DNA from: Mycolicibacterium phocaicum
GTDB taxonomy: Bacteria > Actinomycetota > Actinomycetes > Mycobacteriales > Mycobacteriaceae
Assembly: GCF_010731115.1 (NCBI RefSeq)
Contig: NZ_AP022616.1
Location: 1,240,001 to 1,304,000 of the forward strand
DNA length: 64,000 nt
Direction: 5' to 3'
The notes below the pieces were generated by a model. That model saw nothing but the letters and a program-made list of their open reading frames with translations, was not told where the DNA came from and did not search any database. Every line of letters starts with the position of its first letter. The stretch's first letter is position 1. The position numbers and the translations under genes are program-made. Below are positions 35,984 to 46,939 of the stretch, piece by piece.

Positions 35984-37312
35984 ATGACCACCACCGAACC
36001 CGGCAACACCCCGAAACCGACTCCTCGGCCCGGTCCGCCGCGCCCCGGTCCCAAACCGAGCGCCGTCCCGCACCATCCCCCGGCCCCGCCGGTGGCCGCC
36101 CCGCCGACGTGCGATCCGCACCGCTTCGGCCGCGTCGACGACGACGGCACGGTGTGGCTGATCACCGCCGCCGGCGAGCGCAAGATCGCGTCGTGGCAGG
36201 CGGGCGACGCCGAGGCCGCATACGCCCACTTCGGCCGCCGGTACGACGATCTGAGCACCGAGGTGGCACTGCTGGAGCACCGGCTCGGCAGCGGCAGTGG
36301 CGATGCCCGCAAGATCAAGTCGGCCGCCGCGACGCTGCTGGAATCGCTGCCCGAGGCCTCGGTACTGGGTGACGTCGATGCCCTGACCGCCCGGCTGACC
36401 ACCATCGTCGAGCAGGCCGGCGCCAGCGCGCAGGAGGAGCGGGCCAAGCGCGACGAGCACCGCGCCGCCCAGACGGCCCGCAAGGAAGCCCTGGCCGCCG
36501 AGGCCGAGGAGATCGGCGCCAACTCCACGCAGTGGAAGGCCAGCGGTGACCGGCTGCGCGCGATCCTCGACGAGTGGCGCACCATCACCGGCCTGGACCG
36601 CAAGGTCGACGACGCGCTGTGGAAGCGCTACTCGGCGGCCCGCGAGGCGTTCAACCGGCGCCGGGGCTCGCACTTCGCCGAGCTCGATCGCGAGCGGGTC
36701 GGCGTGCGGCAGGCCAAGGAGGCGCTGTGTGAGCGCGCCGAGGCGCTGTCGGGCTCCACGGACTGGGGCGCCACCGCCGCGACGTTCCGCGATCTGCTGA
36801 CGCAGTGGAAGGCCGCGGGCCGCGCCGCCAAGGACGTCGACGACGCGCTGTGGAAGCGGTTCAAGGCCGCCCAGGACACGTTCTTCAGCGCCCGTAACGC
36901 GGTCAACGCCGAGAAGGACGCCGAGTTCAACGCGAACGCCGACGCCAAGGCCGAGCTGCTGGCCGAGGCCGAGAAGATCGACATCAGCGATGTCGACGCC
37001 GCGCGTGCGGCGTTCCGCGCCATCGGCGACAAGTGGGACGCCATCGGCAAGGCCTCGCGCGACCGCACCGCGGAGCTGGAGCGCCGGCTGCGGGCCGTCG
37101 AGAAGAAGATCCGCGACGCCGCGCAGAGCGGGTGGAGCGACCCGGAGGCGCAGGCCCGGGCCGATCAATTCCGCGAGCGGGCCGAGCAGTTCGAGCGTCA
37201 GGCCGAGAAGGCCGAGGCCGCGGGCAAGGCGAAGGATGCCGAGAAGGCGCGGGCCAGTGCGGCGCAGTGGCGTGAGTGGGCCGACGCGGCTTCCGCCGCG
37301 ATCAAGAAGTAG
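35984..37312 (+). CDS. DUF349 protein
   Basis: A 442-residue cytoplasmic protein. The Pro-rich N-terminus (about 45 residues, [11 protein letters not shown]) is followed by several DUF349 helical repeats, each with a W-x-A-x-G/W-x-x-I pattern ([53 protein letters not shown]). The end is a charged coiled coil ([22 protein letters not shown]). DUF349 proteins are conserved and highly expressed, with unknown function. Counterpart of Rv2731. GAGGAGCACGAG precedes the ATG. Overlaps the convergent membrane-protein gene by 11 bases. Confidence 0.85.
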   Translation: MTTTEPGNTPKPTPRPGPPRPGPKPSAVPHHPPAPPVAAPPTCDPHRFGRVDDDGTVWLITAAGERKIASWQAGDAEAAYAHFGRRYDDLSTEVALLEHRLGSGSGDARKIKSAAATLLESLPEASVLGDVDALTARLTTIVEQAGASAQEERAKRDEHRAAQTARKEALAAEAEEIGANSTQWKASGDRLRAILDEWRTITGLDRKVDDALWKRYSAAREAFNRRRGSHFAELDRERVGVRQAKEALCERAEALSGSTDWGATAATFRDLLTQWKAAGRAAKDVDDALWKRFKAAQDTFFSARNAVNAEKDAEFNANADAKAELLAEAEKIDISDVDAARAAFRAIGDKWDAIGKASRDRTAELERRLRAVEKKIRDAAQSGWSDPEAQARADQFRERAEQFERQAEKAEAAGKAKDAEKARASAAQWREWADAASAAIKK

Positions 37313-37901
37313 GTTCGTCCGGTCCGTCGAGCAGCCCGCGCTTCTGCTGCTCGGCGGTCGACTCGCGGCGCTGTGCCTCGGCGGCCAGCTGCACCGCGGT
37401 GCGTGACCACACCACGCGGGCCCAGTGGAACGTCAGCAGGATGACGGCGATCCAGGCCAGGTAGAGCCCGAATCCGGGGCCCGGGTACGGCTTGACGACG
37501 GTGTTGCGCGACCAGATGGCGAGCATGCCGAGGAAGCACGACACGGCGGAGCCGGCCAGCGCGATCCAGGCCAGGCCCCAGCGGCGGGTCAGCAGCGCCA
37601 GCATCGAGAAGCCGACGCTGAACACCAGGATCAGCCACACGAACACCCGCGACGGCAGCAGGATCTTCGCGTCGAGCGCGACCTGGTCGCCGAGCAGCAC
37701 GTCGAAGCCCTTGACGGCGCCGGTGTGCGGCAGCACGAACGACAGCAGGATCACGAAGACGCAGGTCGCCACGACCATGGCGCGGCCGCCCGGGTCGATC
37801 TCCCGGGCGATGCGCTGCTCCGCGGCATCGATGTCGCCCTTGAATTCCTCGAATTCGCCGTTCGAGCCGCCGGTCGGCTGTTCGGGCTTGGTGTCGTTCA
37901 T
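37302..37901 (-). CDS. conserved membrane protein (Rv2732c-like)
   Basis: A 199-residue protein with a hydrophilic, acidic N-terminus ([20 protein letters not shown]), four transmembrane helices between about residues 42 and 165, and a charged C-terminus. The ATG at 37899-37901 overlaps the miaB stop as ATGA, so it is translated by coupling; an ATG three codons upstream is less likely. Function unknown. Confidence 0.78.
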   Translation of the reverse strand: MNDTKPEQPTGGSNGEFEEFKGDIDAAEQRIAREIDPGGRAMVVATCVFVILLSFVLPHTGAVKGFDVLLGDQVALDAKILLPSRVFVWLILVFSVGFSMLALLTRRWGLAWIALAGSAVSCFLGMLAIWSRNTVVKPYPGPGFGLYLAWIAVILLTFHWARVVWSRTAVQLAAEAQRRESTAEQQKRGLLDGPDEPTS

Positions 37902-39472
37902 CGTGAACATCCCTGCTCTACGGGCGTGACGGGCGGCGCGCCGATCTGCGGCATGCCCAGGCCTACGCCGGTGGTGGGTTTGCGGCCCGCGGCGTGCGCG
38001 TCGCCCGCGCGGGTGCGGCGGTGGCTGATGATCGGCGTGTCGGCGATCAGGTGGTGCGGCGCCGCACCGGTGACGGTCGTGGTGACGATGTCGCCCGGGC
38101 GGATGTCGGCGTCACCCGGGGCGAAGTGCACCAGCCGGCCGTCACGCGCGCGGCCCGACATCCTCTCGGTGGCCGAATCCTTGCGGCCTTCGCCGGTGGC
38201 CACCAGCAGCTCGACCTCGCGGCCGACCTGGGCCAGGTTCTCCTCCCACGAGATGCGCTCCTGCAGCTCGATGAGCCGCATATAGCGTTCGGAGACAACC
38301 TCTTTGGGGAGCTGGTCGGGTAGCTCGGCGGCCGGGGTGCCGGGCCGCTTGGAGTACTGGAAGGTGAACGCGCTGGAGAACCGGGCGCGTTCGACGACGT
38401 CGAGCGTGGCCTGGAAGTCCTCTTCGGTCTCGCCCGGGAACCCAACGATGATGTCGGTGGTGATGGCCGCGTGCGGGAGCGCGGCGCGCACCCGCTCGAT
38501 GATGCCGAGGTACTTCTCGGCCCGGTAGGAGCGCCGCATCGCCTTGAGGATGCGGTCCGATCCCGACTGCAGCGGCATGTGCAGCGTCGGGCAGACGTTC
38601 GGGGTGGCCGCCATGGCTTCGATGACGTCGTCGGTGAACTCGGCGGGGTGCGGGGAGGTGAACCGGACGCGTTCCAGCCCTTCGATGTCGCCGCAGGCAC
38701 GCAGCAGTTTGGCGAAGGCGCCGCGGTCGCGTTCGATGTCGGTCCAGGCGTCCGGGTGCTCCCGGAGGCGCTCATCCGAGGAGAAAGAGACGCCGTACGC
38801 GTTGACGTTCTGGCCCAGCAGCGTGATCTCCAGGACGCCCTGGTCCACCAGCGACTGCACTTCGGCGAGGATGTCGCCGGGACGCCGGTCGACCTCTTTG
38901 CCGCGCAGCGACGGCACGATGCAGAACGTGCAGGTGTTGTTGCAGCCGACGGAGATGGAAACCCAAGCGGCGTAGGACGATTCGCGGGTAGCCGGCAATG
39001 CCGAGGGGAATTCCTGGAGGGCCTCGACGATCTCGACCTGGGCTTCGCGGTTGTGGCGGGCGCGCTCGAGCAGCACCGGCAGCGAGCCGATGTTGTGCGT
39101 GCCGAACACCACGTCGACCCACGGCGCCTTGCTGAGCACCGTGTCGCGGTCCTTCTGCGCCAGGCAACCGCCGACGGCGATCTGCATGTTGGGGTCGGTC
39201 TGCTTGCGCGGCGCCAGGTGGCTGATGTTGCCGTAGAGCTTGTTGTCGGCGTTCTCGCGGACCGCGCAGGTGTTGAAGACCACGACGTCGGCGTCGTCGC
39301 CGTCCTCGGCGCGCCGGTATCCGGCGTCTTCGAGCAGGCCGGCGAGCCGCTCGGAATCGTGGACGTTCATCTGACACCCGTAGGTGCGGACCTGGTAGGT
39401 GCGCCCCGCGCCGGAACCCGTAGCGGACTCCGCGGCGTCAGCTTCCACGTCCGGAGTCGCTGTCGAAATCAC
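37898..39472 (-). CDS. miaB: tRNA-2-methylthio-N6-dimethylallyladenosine synthase MiaB
   Basis: A 524-residue radical-SAM methylthiotransferase acting on A37 of tRNAs prenylated by MiaA. The N-terminal UPF0004 domain holds three cluster cysteines ([26 protein letters not shown]). The radical-SAM core has [15 protein letters not shown], and a TRAM RNA-binding domain closes the protein. The GTG at 39472 lies six bases after a -10 box (leaderless). The upstream open frame to 40006 lies opposite the transporter gene and is not coding. Confidence 0.95.
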   Translation of the reverse strand: MISTATPDVEADAAESATGSGAGRTYQVRTYGCQMNVHDSERLAGLLEDAGYRRAEDGDDADVVVFNTCAVRENADNKLYGNISHLAPRKQTDPNMQIAVGGCLAQKDRDTVLSKAPWVDVVFGTHNIGSLPVLLERARHNREAQVEIVEALQEFPSALPATRESSYAAWVSISVGCNNTCTFCIVPSLRGKEVDRRPGDILAEVQSLVDQGVLEITLLGQNVNAYGVSFSSDERLREHPDAWTDIERDRGAFAKLLRACGDIEGLERVRFTSPHPAEFTDDVIEAMAATPNVCPTLHMPLQSGSDRILKAMRRSYRAEKYLGIIERVRAALPHAAITTDIIVGFPGETEEDFQATLDVVERARFSSAFTFQYSKRPGTPAAELPDQLPKEVVSERYMRLIELQERISWEENLAQVGREVELLVATGEGRKDSATERMSGRARDGRLVHFAPGDADIRPGDIVTTTVTGAAPHHLIADTPIISHRRTRAGDAHAAGRKPTTGVGLGMPQIGAPPVTPVEQGCSR

Positions 39473-39478
39473 GTGCCA

Positions 39479-39484
39479 ATCGTA
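39479..39484 (-). promoter_or_regulatory. -10 box of miaB, leaderless geometry
   Basis: TACGAT on the minus strand, then exactly six bases, then GTG at 39472. No ribosome-binding site is present. Confidence 0.6.
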
Positions 39485-39564
39485 CGGGCGGCGCGTTTTA
39501 TACCAAATTTGTCGACGGGCTTCCGGGTTTCTGTGAGTGATCCGCGCGCCGTCGCTTACCTGGG

Positions 39565-39570
39565 TAGTGT
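39565..39570 (+). promoter_or_regulatory. -10 box of the ABC transporter operon
   Basis: TAGTGT eight bases before the ATG at 39579, giving a leaderless or nearly leaderless mRNA. Confidence 0.4.
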
Positions 39571-39578
39571 CTGTGCGC

Positions 39579-40340
39579 ATGGTCACCGGCGAGCCGTCAC
39601 CTGCCACCCCGATGATCTCGGTCAAGGGGGTCAACAAGCACTTCGGCGCACTGCATGTGCTGAAGGACATCAATCTCGAAGTCCCGCGCGGACAGGTGGT
39701 CGTGCTGCTCGGGCCGTCAGGGTCGGGCAAGTCGACGTTGTGTCGCACCATCAACCGGCTGGAGACCATCGACTCCGGATCGATCCACATCGACGGTGAG
39801 CTCCTGCCCGAGGAGGGCCGCAAGCTGGCCACGCTCCGTTCCGAGGTGGGCATGGTGTTCCAGTCGTTCAACCTGTTCGCGCACAAGACAATTCTCGAGA
39901 ACGTCACCCTCGCGCCCATGAAGGTGCGGCGCAAGAACAAGGACGAGGCCCGCAAGAAGGGGCTCGAACTGCTGGAGCGGGTCGGGGTCGCCAACCAGGC
40001 CGACAAGTACCCGGCACAGCTGTCGGGTGGTCAGCAGCAGCGCGTCGCGATCGCCCGGTCCCTGGCCATGGGCCCGAAGGTCATGCTGTTCGACGAGCCC
40101 ACCAGCGCGCTGGACCCCGAGATGGTCAACGAGGTGCTGTCGGTGATGACGTCGCTGGCGACCGAGGGCATGACCATGATCGTGGTGACGCACGAGATGG
40201 GCTTCGCCCGCCGCGCGTCGAACCGGGTGGTGTTCATGGCCGACGGCACCATCGTCGAGGACGCCGAGCCCGACGAGTTCTTCACCGCGCCGAAGTCGAA
40301 CCGGGCCCGGGACTTCCTGGGCAAGATCCTGGACCACTGA
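39579..40340 (+). CDS. gluA: amino acid (glutamate-type) ABC transporter ATP-binding protein
   Basis: A 253-residue ATPase of the polar amino acid uptake family. Walker [11 protein letters not shown]-loop [12 protein letters not shown], signature [16 protein letters not shown], Walker [14 protein letters not shown] and the H-loop VVTHEMGFA are all intact. Very close to the GluA/GlnQ group. First gene of gluA-gluBC-gluD; the next gene starts 3 bases after its stop. Confidence 0.9.
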   Translation: MVTGEPSPATPMISVKGVNKHFGALHVLKDINLEVPRGQVVVLLGPSGSGKSTLCRTINRLETIDSGSIHIDGELLPEEGRKLATLRSEVGMVFQSFNLFAHKTILENVTLAPMKVRRKNKDEARKKGLELLERVGVANQADKYPAQLSGGQQQRVAIARSLAMGPKVMLFDEPTSALDPEMVNEVLSVMTSLATEGMTMIVVTHEMGFARRASNRVVFMADGTIVEDAEPDEFFTAPKSNRARDFLGKILDH

Positions 40341-40342
40341 TC

Positions 40343-41878
40343 GTGGAACGATCGATTGGGCAGAAGTTGGTGAGCCGCACACTCCGCTGTCTTGCCGCGG
40401 TCACCGTGCTGATCGTGGCGCTGCTGTCGCTGAGCGCCTGCGGCGCGAACAGCAAGAAGATCACCATCGGCACCAAGTTCGACCAGCCCGGTCTGGCCGC
40501 GAAGAAGCCGGACGGCACGCTGGCCGGCTTCGACATCGACGTCGCGAAGTATGTGGCAGGCCAGCTCGGCTACAAACCCGACGACATCGAGTGGAAAGAA
40601 GCGCCGTCGGGTCAGCGCGAGAACCTGATCCAGAACCACCAGGTCGACTTCATCGTCGCCACCTACTCGATCACCGACGCCCGTAAGCAGAAGGTGTCGT
40701 TCGCCGGGCCGTATCTGGTCACCGGCCAGAGCCTGCTGGTGCGGGCCGACAACAACGAGATCACCAGCGTCGAGTCGCTGCAGAACCACAAGAAGCTGTG
40801 CTCGGTGTCGGGTTCCACACCGGCGCAACGCATCAAGGACAAGTACCCGGGTGTGCAGCTGCAGCAGTACGACACCTACTCGGCGTGCCTGGAGGCGGTG
40901 AAGACCGGCGCCATCGACGCGCTGAGCACCGACGAGGTGATCCTGGCCGGCTACGCGGCCCAGACCCCGGGCGCGTTCAAACTGATCGGCAAGCCGTTCT
41001 CGGTGGAGAAGTACGGCATCGGATTGCTCAAGGGCGACAAGGAATTACGCCAGAAGATCAACGACGCCATCGAGAAGATGCAGAAGTCCGGCGAGTGGCA
41101 GGCCGCGTTCGACCGCAACCTGGGGCCGGCCGGGCTGTCGGCGCCGCCGCCTCCTCCGTTGGACACCAACATCAACGCAGCGGGTGGCGCGAAGCGCGTC
41201 GACCTGTGGGGCACATACGGCGGCAAGATCGTGAAGGCGTTCTGGACGACCATCCAGCTGACGCTGCTCGCCGCGGCCGGGGCACTGATCCTGGGCACCG
41301 TGCTGGCCGCGATGCGGCTGTCGCCGGTGCCCGTGCTGCGCTGGCTGGGCACGGCGTACGTCAACGTGGTCCGCAATACGCCGTTGACGCTGATCATCCT
41401 GTTCTGTTCGTTCGGCATCGGGAACACGCTGCGGATCACTCTCGTCGACCCGCATTCACCGACGGCGGTGGTGGACAGCAACCTTCGGCTCGCGGCGCTC
41501 GGGCTGACGGTCTACACCGCGTCGTTCGTGTGCGAGACGTTGCGGTCGGGCGTCAACACCGTGCCGCTGGGCCAGGCCGAGGCCGCCCGCTCGCTGGGCC
41601 TGAGCTTCGGCCAGAACCTGCGGCTGATCCTGCTGCCGCAGGCTTTTCGCGCGGTGATCAACCCGCTGGGTTCGGTGCTGATCGCCCTGGTGAAGAACAC
41701 CACGATCGCCTCGGCCATCGGCGTGGCCGAGGCGGCGCTGCTGATGAAGGAGATGATCGAGAACACCGCGGCACTGCTGGCGGTCGGCTCGATCTTCGCC
41801 GCCGGCTTCGTGGTCCTGACGTTGCCGTTGGGGTTGTTGTTCGGTTGGTTGGGTAAGCGATACGCGGTGGTGCGGTGA
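40343..41878 (+). CDS. fused glutamate-type binding protein and permease (GluB-GluC)
   Basis: A single 511-codon frame holds two normally separate proteins. Residues 1-33 are a lipoprotein signal (LLSLSACG). Residues 35-270 are an SBP_bac_3 solute-binding domain (IGTKFDQPGLAAKKPDGTL, GFDIDVAKYVA, DFIVATYSITDAR). A Pro-rich linker (APPPPPLD) leads into VDLWGTYGGK. From about residue 295 there is a complete His/Glu/Gln-type permease with the EAA motif (GQAEAARSLGLSFGQNLRLILLPQA). No stop, and no start with a ribosome-binding site, separates them. Similar binding-domain/permease fusions exist in other bacteria (GlnP type); a stop-loss mutation or sequencing artefact is the alternative. Confidence 0.85.
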   Translation: MERSIGQKLVSRTLRCLAAVTVLIVALLSLSACGANSKKITIGTKFDQPGLAAKKPDGTLAGFDIDVAKYVAGQLGYKPDDIEWKEAPSGQRENLIQNHQVDFIVATYSITDARKQKVSFAGPYLVTGQSLLVRADNNEITSVESLQNHKKLCSVSGSTPAQRIKDKYPGVQLQQYDTYSACLEAVKTGAIDALSTDEVILAGYAAQTPGAFKLIGKPFSVEKYGIGLLKGDKELRQKINDAIEKMQKSGEWQAAFDRNLGPAGLSAPPPPPLDTNINAAGGAKRVDLWGTYGGKIVKAFWTTIQLTLLAAAGALILGTVLAAMRLSPVPVLRWLGTAYVNVVRNTPLTLIILFCSFGIGNTLRITLVDPHSPTAVVDSNLRLAALGLTVYTASFVCETLRSGVNTVPLGQAEAARSLGLSFGQNLRLILLPQAFRAVINPLGSVLIALVKNTTIASAIGVAEAALLMKEMIENTAALLAVGSIFAAGFVVLTLPLGLLFGWLGKRYAVVR

Positions 41879-41906
41879 TGAGCGCTTGCGCGAAGGGCGG
41901 GCACTG

Positions 41907-42788
41907 ATGAGTGAAGCTTCCGTCCTCTACGACGCCCCGGGTCCGCGGGCGCAGCGGCGCAACCTGTTGTTCGCCGCCGTCATCGTCGCGGTGATCATCG
42001 CGATGGCCGGCTGGGTGTTGTGGCAGTTCGAGTCCAAAGGCCAACTGACCGAAGCCAAGTGGCATCCGTTCCTGACCGCCAACCTGTGGACGACGTACGT
42101 GCTGCCGGGCGTAGCGGGGACGTTGACGGCGGCCGCGGTGTCGATCGTGCTGGCACTGGTGCTGGGTCTGGCGTTGGGCATGGGCCGGTTGTCGGATGCC
42201 CGTGCGCTGCGGTGGGTCTGCTCGGTGTTCGTCGAGTTCTTCCGCGCCGTCCCGGTCCTGATCATGATGTTGTTCGCGTACTTCCTGTACGCGCTGTACG
42301 ACGTCTTCCCGTCGCGGCAGCTGGCACTCGCCGGCGTGATCACGGGCCTGACGCTGTACAACGGCGCGGTGATCGCGGAGATCGTGCGGGCCGGCGTCTA
42401 CGCGCTGCCCCGGGGACAACGCGAGGCCGCCGTCGCACTGGGCCTGCGGCCCGGCCAGACGCTGCGGCTGATCCTGCTCCCCCAGGCCGTGACATCGATG
42501 CTGCCGGTGCTGGTTTCCCAGATGGTGGTGGTGCTCAAGGACACCGCCATCGGCTACCAGATCACTTTTGTCGAGATGGTTCGCCAGGGCACGAACATCG
42601 GTTCGGCGTACAGCAATTACATCCCTGCACTCTTGGTGATCGCGGCGCTGATGATCAGCCTCAACTTCGCGCTGTCCGCACTGGCGACCCGCCTCGAAGC
42701 CCGGCTACGACAGTCGCGGCGTGCGCCCGAGCCACTGCCGGTGAACACCGGCGTTCAGGAGGACACGCCGGGCACCCCGGCGGCGTGA
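41907..42788 (+). CDS. gluD: glutamate-type ABC transporter permease (GluD)
   Basis: A 293-residue inner-membrane permease, partner of the permease half of the preceding fusion. Five or six transmembrane helices and the EAA loop (GQREAAVALGLRPGQTLRLILLPQA) are present; LVSQMVVVLKDTAIGYQI is typical. The start at 41907 has GGGCGGG upstream and lies 28 bases after the fusion gene. Its last 34 bases overlap the convergent TetR gene. Confidence 0.9.
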   Translation: MSEASVLYDAPGPRAQRRNLLFAAVIVAVIIAMAGWVLWQFESKGQLTEAKWHPFLTANLWTTYVLPGVAGTLTAAAVSIVLALVLGLALGMGRLSDARALRWVCSVFVEFFRAVPVLIMMLFAYFLYALYDVFPSRQLALAGVITGLTLYNGAVIAEIVRAGVYALPRGQREAAVALGLRPGQTLRLILLPQAVTSMLPVLVSQMVVVLKDTAIGYQITFVEMVRQGTNIGSAYSNYIPALLVIAALMISLNFALSALATRLEARLRQSRRAPEPLPVNTGVQEDTPGTPAA

Positions 42789-43378
42789 CGCGGTTCCGGC
42801 CAGGCGCGCAGCGCCTGATCGGCGACCGCGTGCAGTTCGCCGCGCTCGACACCGCCGTTGGCCTGGACCGCCAGTCCCTGGCACACCGCCCCGATCCAGC
42901 GCGCCAGCAGCTGCGGGTCCGCTCCGGCTAGTTCACCGACCAGCTGCGCGGCCCGGAATCGTTCGGCCAGCTCGGCGATTCCGTTCTCCCGCAGCCCGGC
43001 CAGCTCGGCGTGCAGCGCGGTGGCCTCGTCGCCGGCGGCAAGGGCGCTCTGTACCAGCAGGCAGCCGCGCGGATCCGCTGTCCCGGACGACGCGTCGACA
43101 GCGCCGTGCACGGTGGCGTAGGCGCTCTCCCACGCGGTCGGCAGAGCGAGTGCGCGTTCCGCGTAGCCACCGGGTCCGGCCTGGTAGCGCCGCACGGCGG
43201 CGCGGAAGAGGTCTGCCTTGGAGCCGAATTCGGCATAGAGGCTGCGGCGGTTGATGCCGGTCGCCGCGGTGAGATCACTGATGGACACCCCGTCGTAGCC
43301 GCGTGCCCAGAACAGCCGCATCGCGGTGTCGAGAACCCGCTCGGGGTCGAATTCACGGGGCCTGCCGATCGCCATCAA
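42755..43378 (-). CDS. TetR-family transcriptional regulator
   Basis: A 207-residue repressor. The helix-turn-helix is in the first 50 residues (PERVLDTAMRLFWARGYDGV and the DLTAATGINRRSLYAEFGSK recognition helix), followed by a ligand-binding helical domain of the TetR_C type (GCLLVQSALAAGDEA). It is divergent from an SDR gene, with an AACC-gatt-GGTT palindrome between them, and so probably represses that gene and itself. Ligand unknown. Confidence 0.87.
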   Translation of the reverse strand: MMAIGRPREFDPERVLDTAMRLFWARGYDGVSISDLTAATGINRRSLYAEFGSKADLFRAAVRRYQAGPGGYAERALALPTAWESAYATVHGAVDASSGTADPRGCLLVQSALAAGDEATALHAELAGLRENGIAELAERFRAAQLVGELAGADPQLLARWIGAVCQGLAVQANGGVERGELHAVADQALRAWPEPRHAAGVPGVSS

Positions 43379-43451
43379 ACCTCCCAGTGTGATCTGGGCC
43401 GTAGTTCGGAATGAAGCCCTGCTCTGGCAGCTTGTGCTGAGCGTACTTAGT

Positions 43452-43463
43452 AACCGATTGGTT
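43452..43463. promoter_or_regulatory. candidate operator between tetR and SDR genes
   Basis: AACC-GATT-GGTT, a perfect inverted repeat inside an AT-richer stretch (TTAGTAACCGATTGGTTCGG), 32 bases upstream of the SDR start. Typical size and sequence for a TetR operator. Confidence 0.55.
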
Positions 43464-43494
43464 CGGAAGAATCATTCCACGACTTGGAGAGCTC

Positions 43495-44250
<756 letters not shown>

Positions 44251-44268
44251 CACGAATTACCGCGGCAA

Positions 44269-44303
44269 CCCTCAGGGTTCACCTTCCGGGTGAACCCTGA
44301 GGG
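44269..44303 (+). terminator. hairpin terminator after the SDR gene
   Basis: CCCTCAGGGTTCAC pairs perfectly with GTGAACCCTGAGGG (14 bp) around a seven-base loop. There is no U-tract. It lies 19 bases after the SDR stop and before the next gene. Confidence 0.8.
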
Positions 44304-44352
44304 CATGCGTGTCGTGTCCCTGATGGAGGTTCACTCGATCCCGGGAGGCGTC

Positions 44353-45285
44353 ATGAGTGTCGCGATTCGTGCGTTCACAGCAGTTCCGGCCCCAACCCAA
44401 ACCGTCGCAGCGCTGTGCACCGCGTGTTTGGTGCTGACCGCGGCGCCGTCGCCTGGGCGGACCACCGCCCCGGCGGTGCCCGTCATCACCGAGCCGAGCA
44501 TCGCGCTGACGGCGCAGCCGCGGCCGCTGCCGCTCGATCTGCTCAATCAGCAGGTGGTGTTCAACGTCGGGCTGTTCGTCGATTGGGTCACCACCGGCGC
44601 TGCCCTGGTCCAGCGCCAGACACAGATACCCGGGGCTTTCGTGGCGGCCATCGGCAGTGGCACACCGCCAGCCACCGCTGCCGCACAGGCCCTGAGCGCG
44701 TTCGCCGACATCGAGTTCGAAGCCGGACGCGATCTCATCGGGTTCGCCCAGGACATCGCGGTGTTCCAGCTCCAGTTCAGGGCCACCACCCTGTCCGCAT
44801 TCCCACCGTTCAACTCGGGACCCGGTCAGCAATTCGTCGTCGACACCACCGCATTCGGCCTCAACATCACCCAGCAGATGGCGGACTTCGCACGAGCGGT
44901 GATCACGTCCGTGGAGAAGTTCACCCACAACGCACTGGGCACGCCGATACCGACCACGATCGCTGCGGTGAAGCCCACCGCAACCATCGACGTCCCGGAT
45001 ACCCCGAAGACGCTCGCCTCCCCGAAACCGTCAACGACGCAACATGATTCGATCGCCTCGACGTTCAGTCCGAAACCGCCCAAACTTCCGGCGCCGCCGA
45101 AGAAGCCCCGGCTCGACGCGACAACCAACGACATCGATCACCCGCCGGCCGGCCAGTTCACGCCGCCCAAGTTGCCCGCACCCAAGTTCTCGGCGCCAAA
45201 GTTCTCCGCACCGAAGTTCTCGGTGCCGAAGCTGTCCCTGCCCAAGGTCAAGCACCCGCAACCCAAGGGCCCGGCCAAGGACTAG
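44353..45285 (+). CDS. exported protein with Pro/Lys repeat tail, unknown function
   Basis: A 310-residue protein starting at ATG 44353, with GGGAGG six bases upstream. A signal-like N-terminus (about 40 residues, ending before [11 protein letters not shown]) is followed by a helical region of 140 residues and a Pro/Lys-rich tail with tandem [19 protein letters not shown] units (about 45180-45235). No known domain recognised; the overall build recalls mycobacterial wall-associated proteins. The final four bases (CTAG) are shared with the recX stop. Confidence 0.6.
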   Translation: MSVAIRAFTAVPAPTQTVAALCTACLVLTAAPSPGRTTAPAVPVITEPSIALTAQPRPLPLDLLNQQVVFNVGLFVDWVTTGAALVQRQTQIPGAFVAAIGSGTPPATAAAQALSAFADIEFEAGRDLIGFAQDIAVFQLQFRATTLSAFPPFNSGPGQQFVVDTTAFGLNITQQMADFARAVITSVEKFTHNALGTPIPTTIAAVKPTATIDVPDTPKTLASPKPSTTQHDSIASTFSPKPPKLPAPPKKPRLDATTNDIDHPPAGQFTPPKLPAPKFSAPKFSAPKFSVPKLSLPKVKHPQPKGPAKD

Positions 45286-45815
45286 ACGGCGCGGCGCTGA
45301 CGTTCCTGCGTGAGCTGGGTGTTGACGACATCGAAGGCCATACCCTGGCTGTAGCCGCGGCGCGCCAGCATCGCGACCAGGCGCCGCGTCACCTTCATCT
45401 CGTCGTCGAGGTTCTCCCGCCGCAGCTTGGCGGCGACCAGTTCCTCGGCACGCACCCGCCACTCACCCGCGTCGACGCTGTCGAGCGTCTCGGCGATCAC
45501 ATCGGCATCGATGCCTTTGGTGCGCAACTCGGAAGCCAAGGCCCGCTTGCCTTTTCCCGCGTTGGTGCGACGTTCGCGCACCCATTGCTCGGCGAAGGCC
45601 GCATCGTCGACGAGGCCGACCTCGGTGAGCCGGTCCAGCACCCGGGCACTGACATCGTCGGCGAAGCCGCGCTTGGTCAGTTGGGTTTCGAGTTCGGCCC
45701 GGCTGCGGGCCCGGGTGGTGAGCAGACGCAGGCACACGTCCCGCGCCTGCTCCTCACGCCGCTGCGGCTCAGCCGGCTCGGTCTCAGAAGTCGACCGGGG
45801 CGGGAAGGACGTCAT
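45282..45815 (-). CDS. recX: RecA regulator RecX
   Basis: A 177-residue three-helix-repeat protein that binds RecA filaments and limits recombinase activity. Typical segments: [50 protein letters not shown]. The ATG at 45815 overlaps the end of recA by 32 bases, as in other mycobacteria, making recX production dependent on recA translation. Confidence 0.92.
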   Translation of the reverse strand: MTSFPPRSTSETEPAEPQRREEQARDVCLRLLTTRARSRAELETQLTKRGFADDVSARVLDRLTEVGLVDDAAFAEQWVRERRTNAGKGKRALASELRTKGIDADVIAETLDSVDAGEWRVRAEELVAAKLRRENLDDEMKVTRRLVAMLARRGYSQGMAFDVVNTQLTQERQRRAV

Positions 45816-46836
45816 CAGCCGCACCATCGGTCAGCACCGCACCGATACCGAGCTTCTCTTTGATCTTCTTCTCGATCTCGTTGGCGGCATCCACGTTCTG
45901 CAGCAGGTAGTTGCGGGCGTTCTCCTTGCCCTGCCCCAGCTGCTCACCGTCGTAGGTGAACCACGAACCCGACTTGCGGATGAAGCCGTGCTCGACACCC
46001 ATGTCGATGAGCGAGCCCTCGCGCGAGATGCCGCGACCGTAGAGGATGTCGAACTCGGCCTGCTTGAACGGCGGCGCCACCTTGTTCTTGACGATCTTGA
46101 CGCGGGTGCGGTTACCGACCGCGTCGGTGCCGTCCTTCAGCGTCTCGATACGGCGCACGTCCATACGCACCGAGGCGTAGAACTTCAAAGCCTTACCACC
46201 CGTGGTGGTTTCGGGCGAACCGAACATGACGCCGATCTTCTCGCGCAGCTGGTTGATGAAGATGGCGGTGGTGCCGGAGTTGTTCAGCGCACCGGTCATC
46301 TTGCGCAGCGCCTGGCTCATCAGGCGGGCCTGCAGACCGACGTGGCTGTCGCCCATCTCGCCCTCGATCTCGGCGCGCGGCACCAGGGCGGCGACCGAGT
46401 CGATGACCAGGATGTCGATGGCGCCCGAACGCACCAGCATGTCGGCGATCTCCAGGGCCTGCTCACCGGTGTCGGGCTGGGACACCAGCAGCGCGTCGGT
46501 GTCGACACCGAGCTTCTTGGCGTACTCGGGATCCAGCGCGTGCTCGGCGTCGATGAACGCCGCGATGCCGCCGGCGGCCTGGGCGTTGGCCACCGCGTGC
46601 AGGGCCACCGTGGTCTTACCCGAGGATTCCGGGCCGAAGATCTCGATGACGCGGCCGCGCGGCAAGCCGCCGATGCCGAGGGCAACATCCAGGGCGATGG
46701 ATCCGGTCGGGATGACCGAAATCGGTTGGCGGGTCTCTTCTCCCAGCCGCATCACCGAGCCCTTGCCGAAGCTCTTGTCGATCTGTGCCAGCGCGAGCTC
46801 GAGTGCCTTCTCGCGATCCGGGGCCTGTGCTGCCAT
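45784..46836 (-). CDS. recA: recombinase RecA
   Basis: A 350-residue recombinase and LexA co-protease. Walker [10 protein letters not shown] at residues 68-76, [15 protein letters not shown], loop L1/L2 regions ([26 protein letters not shown]) and the [16 protein letters not shown] signature are intact and uninterrupted. It therefore lacks the intein known from M. tuberculosis and M. leprae. ATG 46836 is preceded by a GGAGACCACC stretch. Upstream lie a PafBC-type promoter and a LexA box. Confidence 0.98.
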   Translation of the reverse strand: MAAQAPDREKALELALAQIDKSFGKGSVMRLGEETRQPISVIPTGSIALDVALGIGGLPRGRVIEIFGPESSGKTTVALHAVANAQAAGGIAAFIDAEHALDPEYAKKLGVDTDALLVSQPDTGEQALEIADMLVRSGAIDILVIDSVAALVPRAEIEGEMGDSHVGLQARLMSQALRKMTGALNNSGTTAIFINQLREKIGVMFGSPETTTGGKALKFYASVRMDVRRIETLKDGTDAVGNRTRVKIVKNKVAPPFKQAEFDILYGRGISREGSLIDMGVEHGFIRKSGSWFTYDGEQLGQGKENARNYLLQNVDAANEIEKKIKEKLGIGAVLTDGAADDVLPAPVDF

Positions 46837-46892
46837 GGTGGTCTCCGTCCTCGTGGGTGTCCGTTGATCGGGTTTCCGATCGGTTGGCCGTG

Positions 46893-46915
46893 ACGCTAGA
46901 TGAGGCCACCGACAA
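46893..46915 (-). promoter_or_regulatory. PafBC-type (RecA-independent) damage promoter of recA
   Basis: TTGTCGGTG (46915-46907), eight bases, TAGCGT (46898-46893) on the minus strand: an exact match to the RecA-NDp motif. Predicted transcription start is near 46886, about 50 bases before the ATG. Confidence 0.85.
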
Positions 46916-46939
46916 GTTTTTCGAACTGCCACCACAGTA

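Noticed and set aside
39473..40006. Upstream extension of miaB across the transporter gene
   Set aside because: The extension has no similarity to MiaB and overlaps the conserved ATPase gene on the other strand; GTG 39472 with a -10 box six bases upstream is the better start.
41230..41878. Separate permease gene starting at an internal GTG
   Set aside because: The first in-frame start lies inside the conserved permease N-terminus and has no ribosome-binding site, so a single fused gene is the simpler reading.
45784..46836. recA intein
   Set aside because: Checked because M. tuberculosis recA has one; here the frame is continuous at normal length with all motifs in register.
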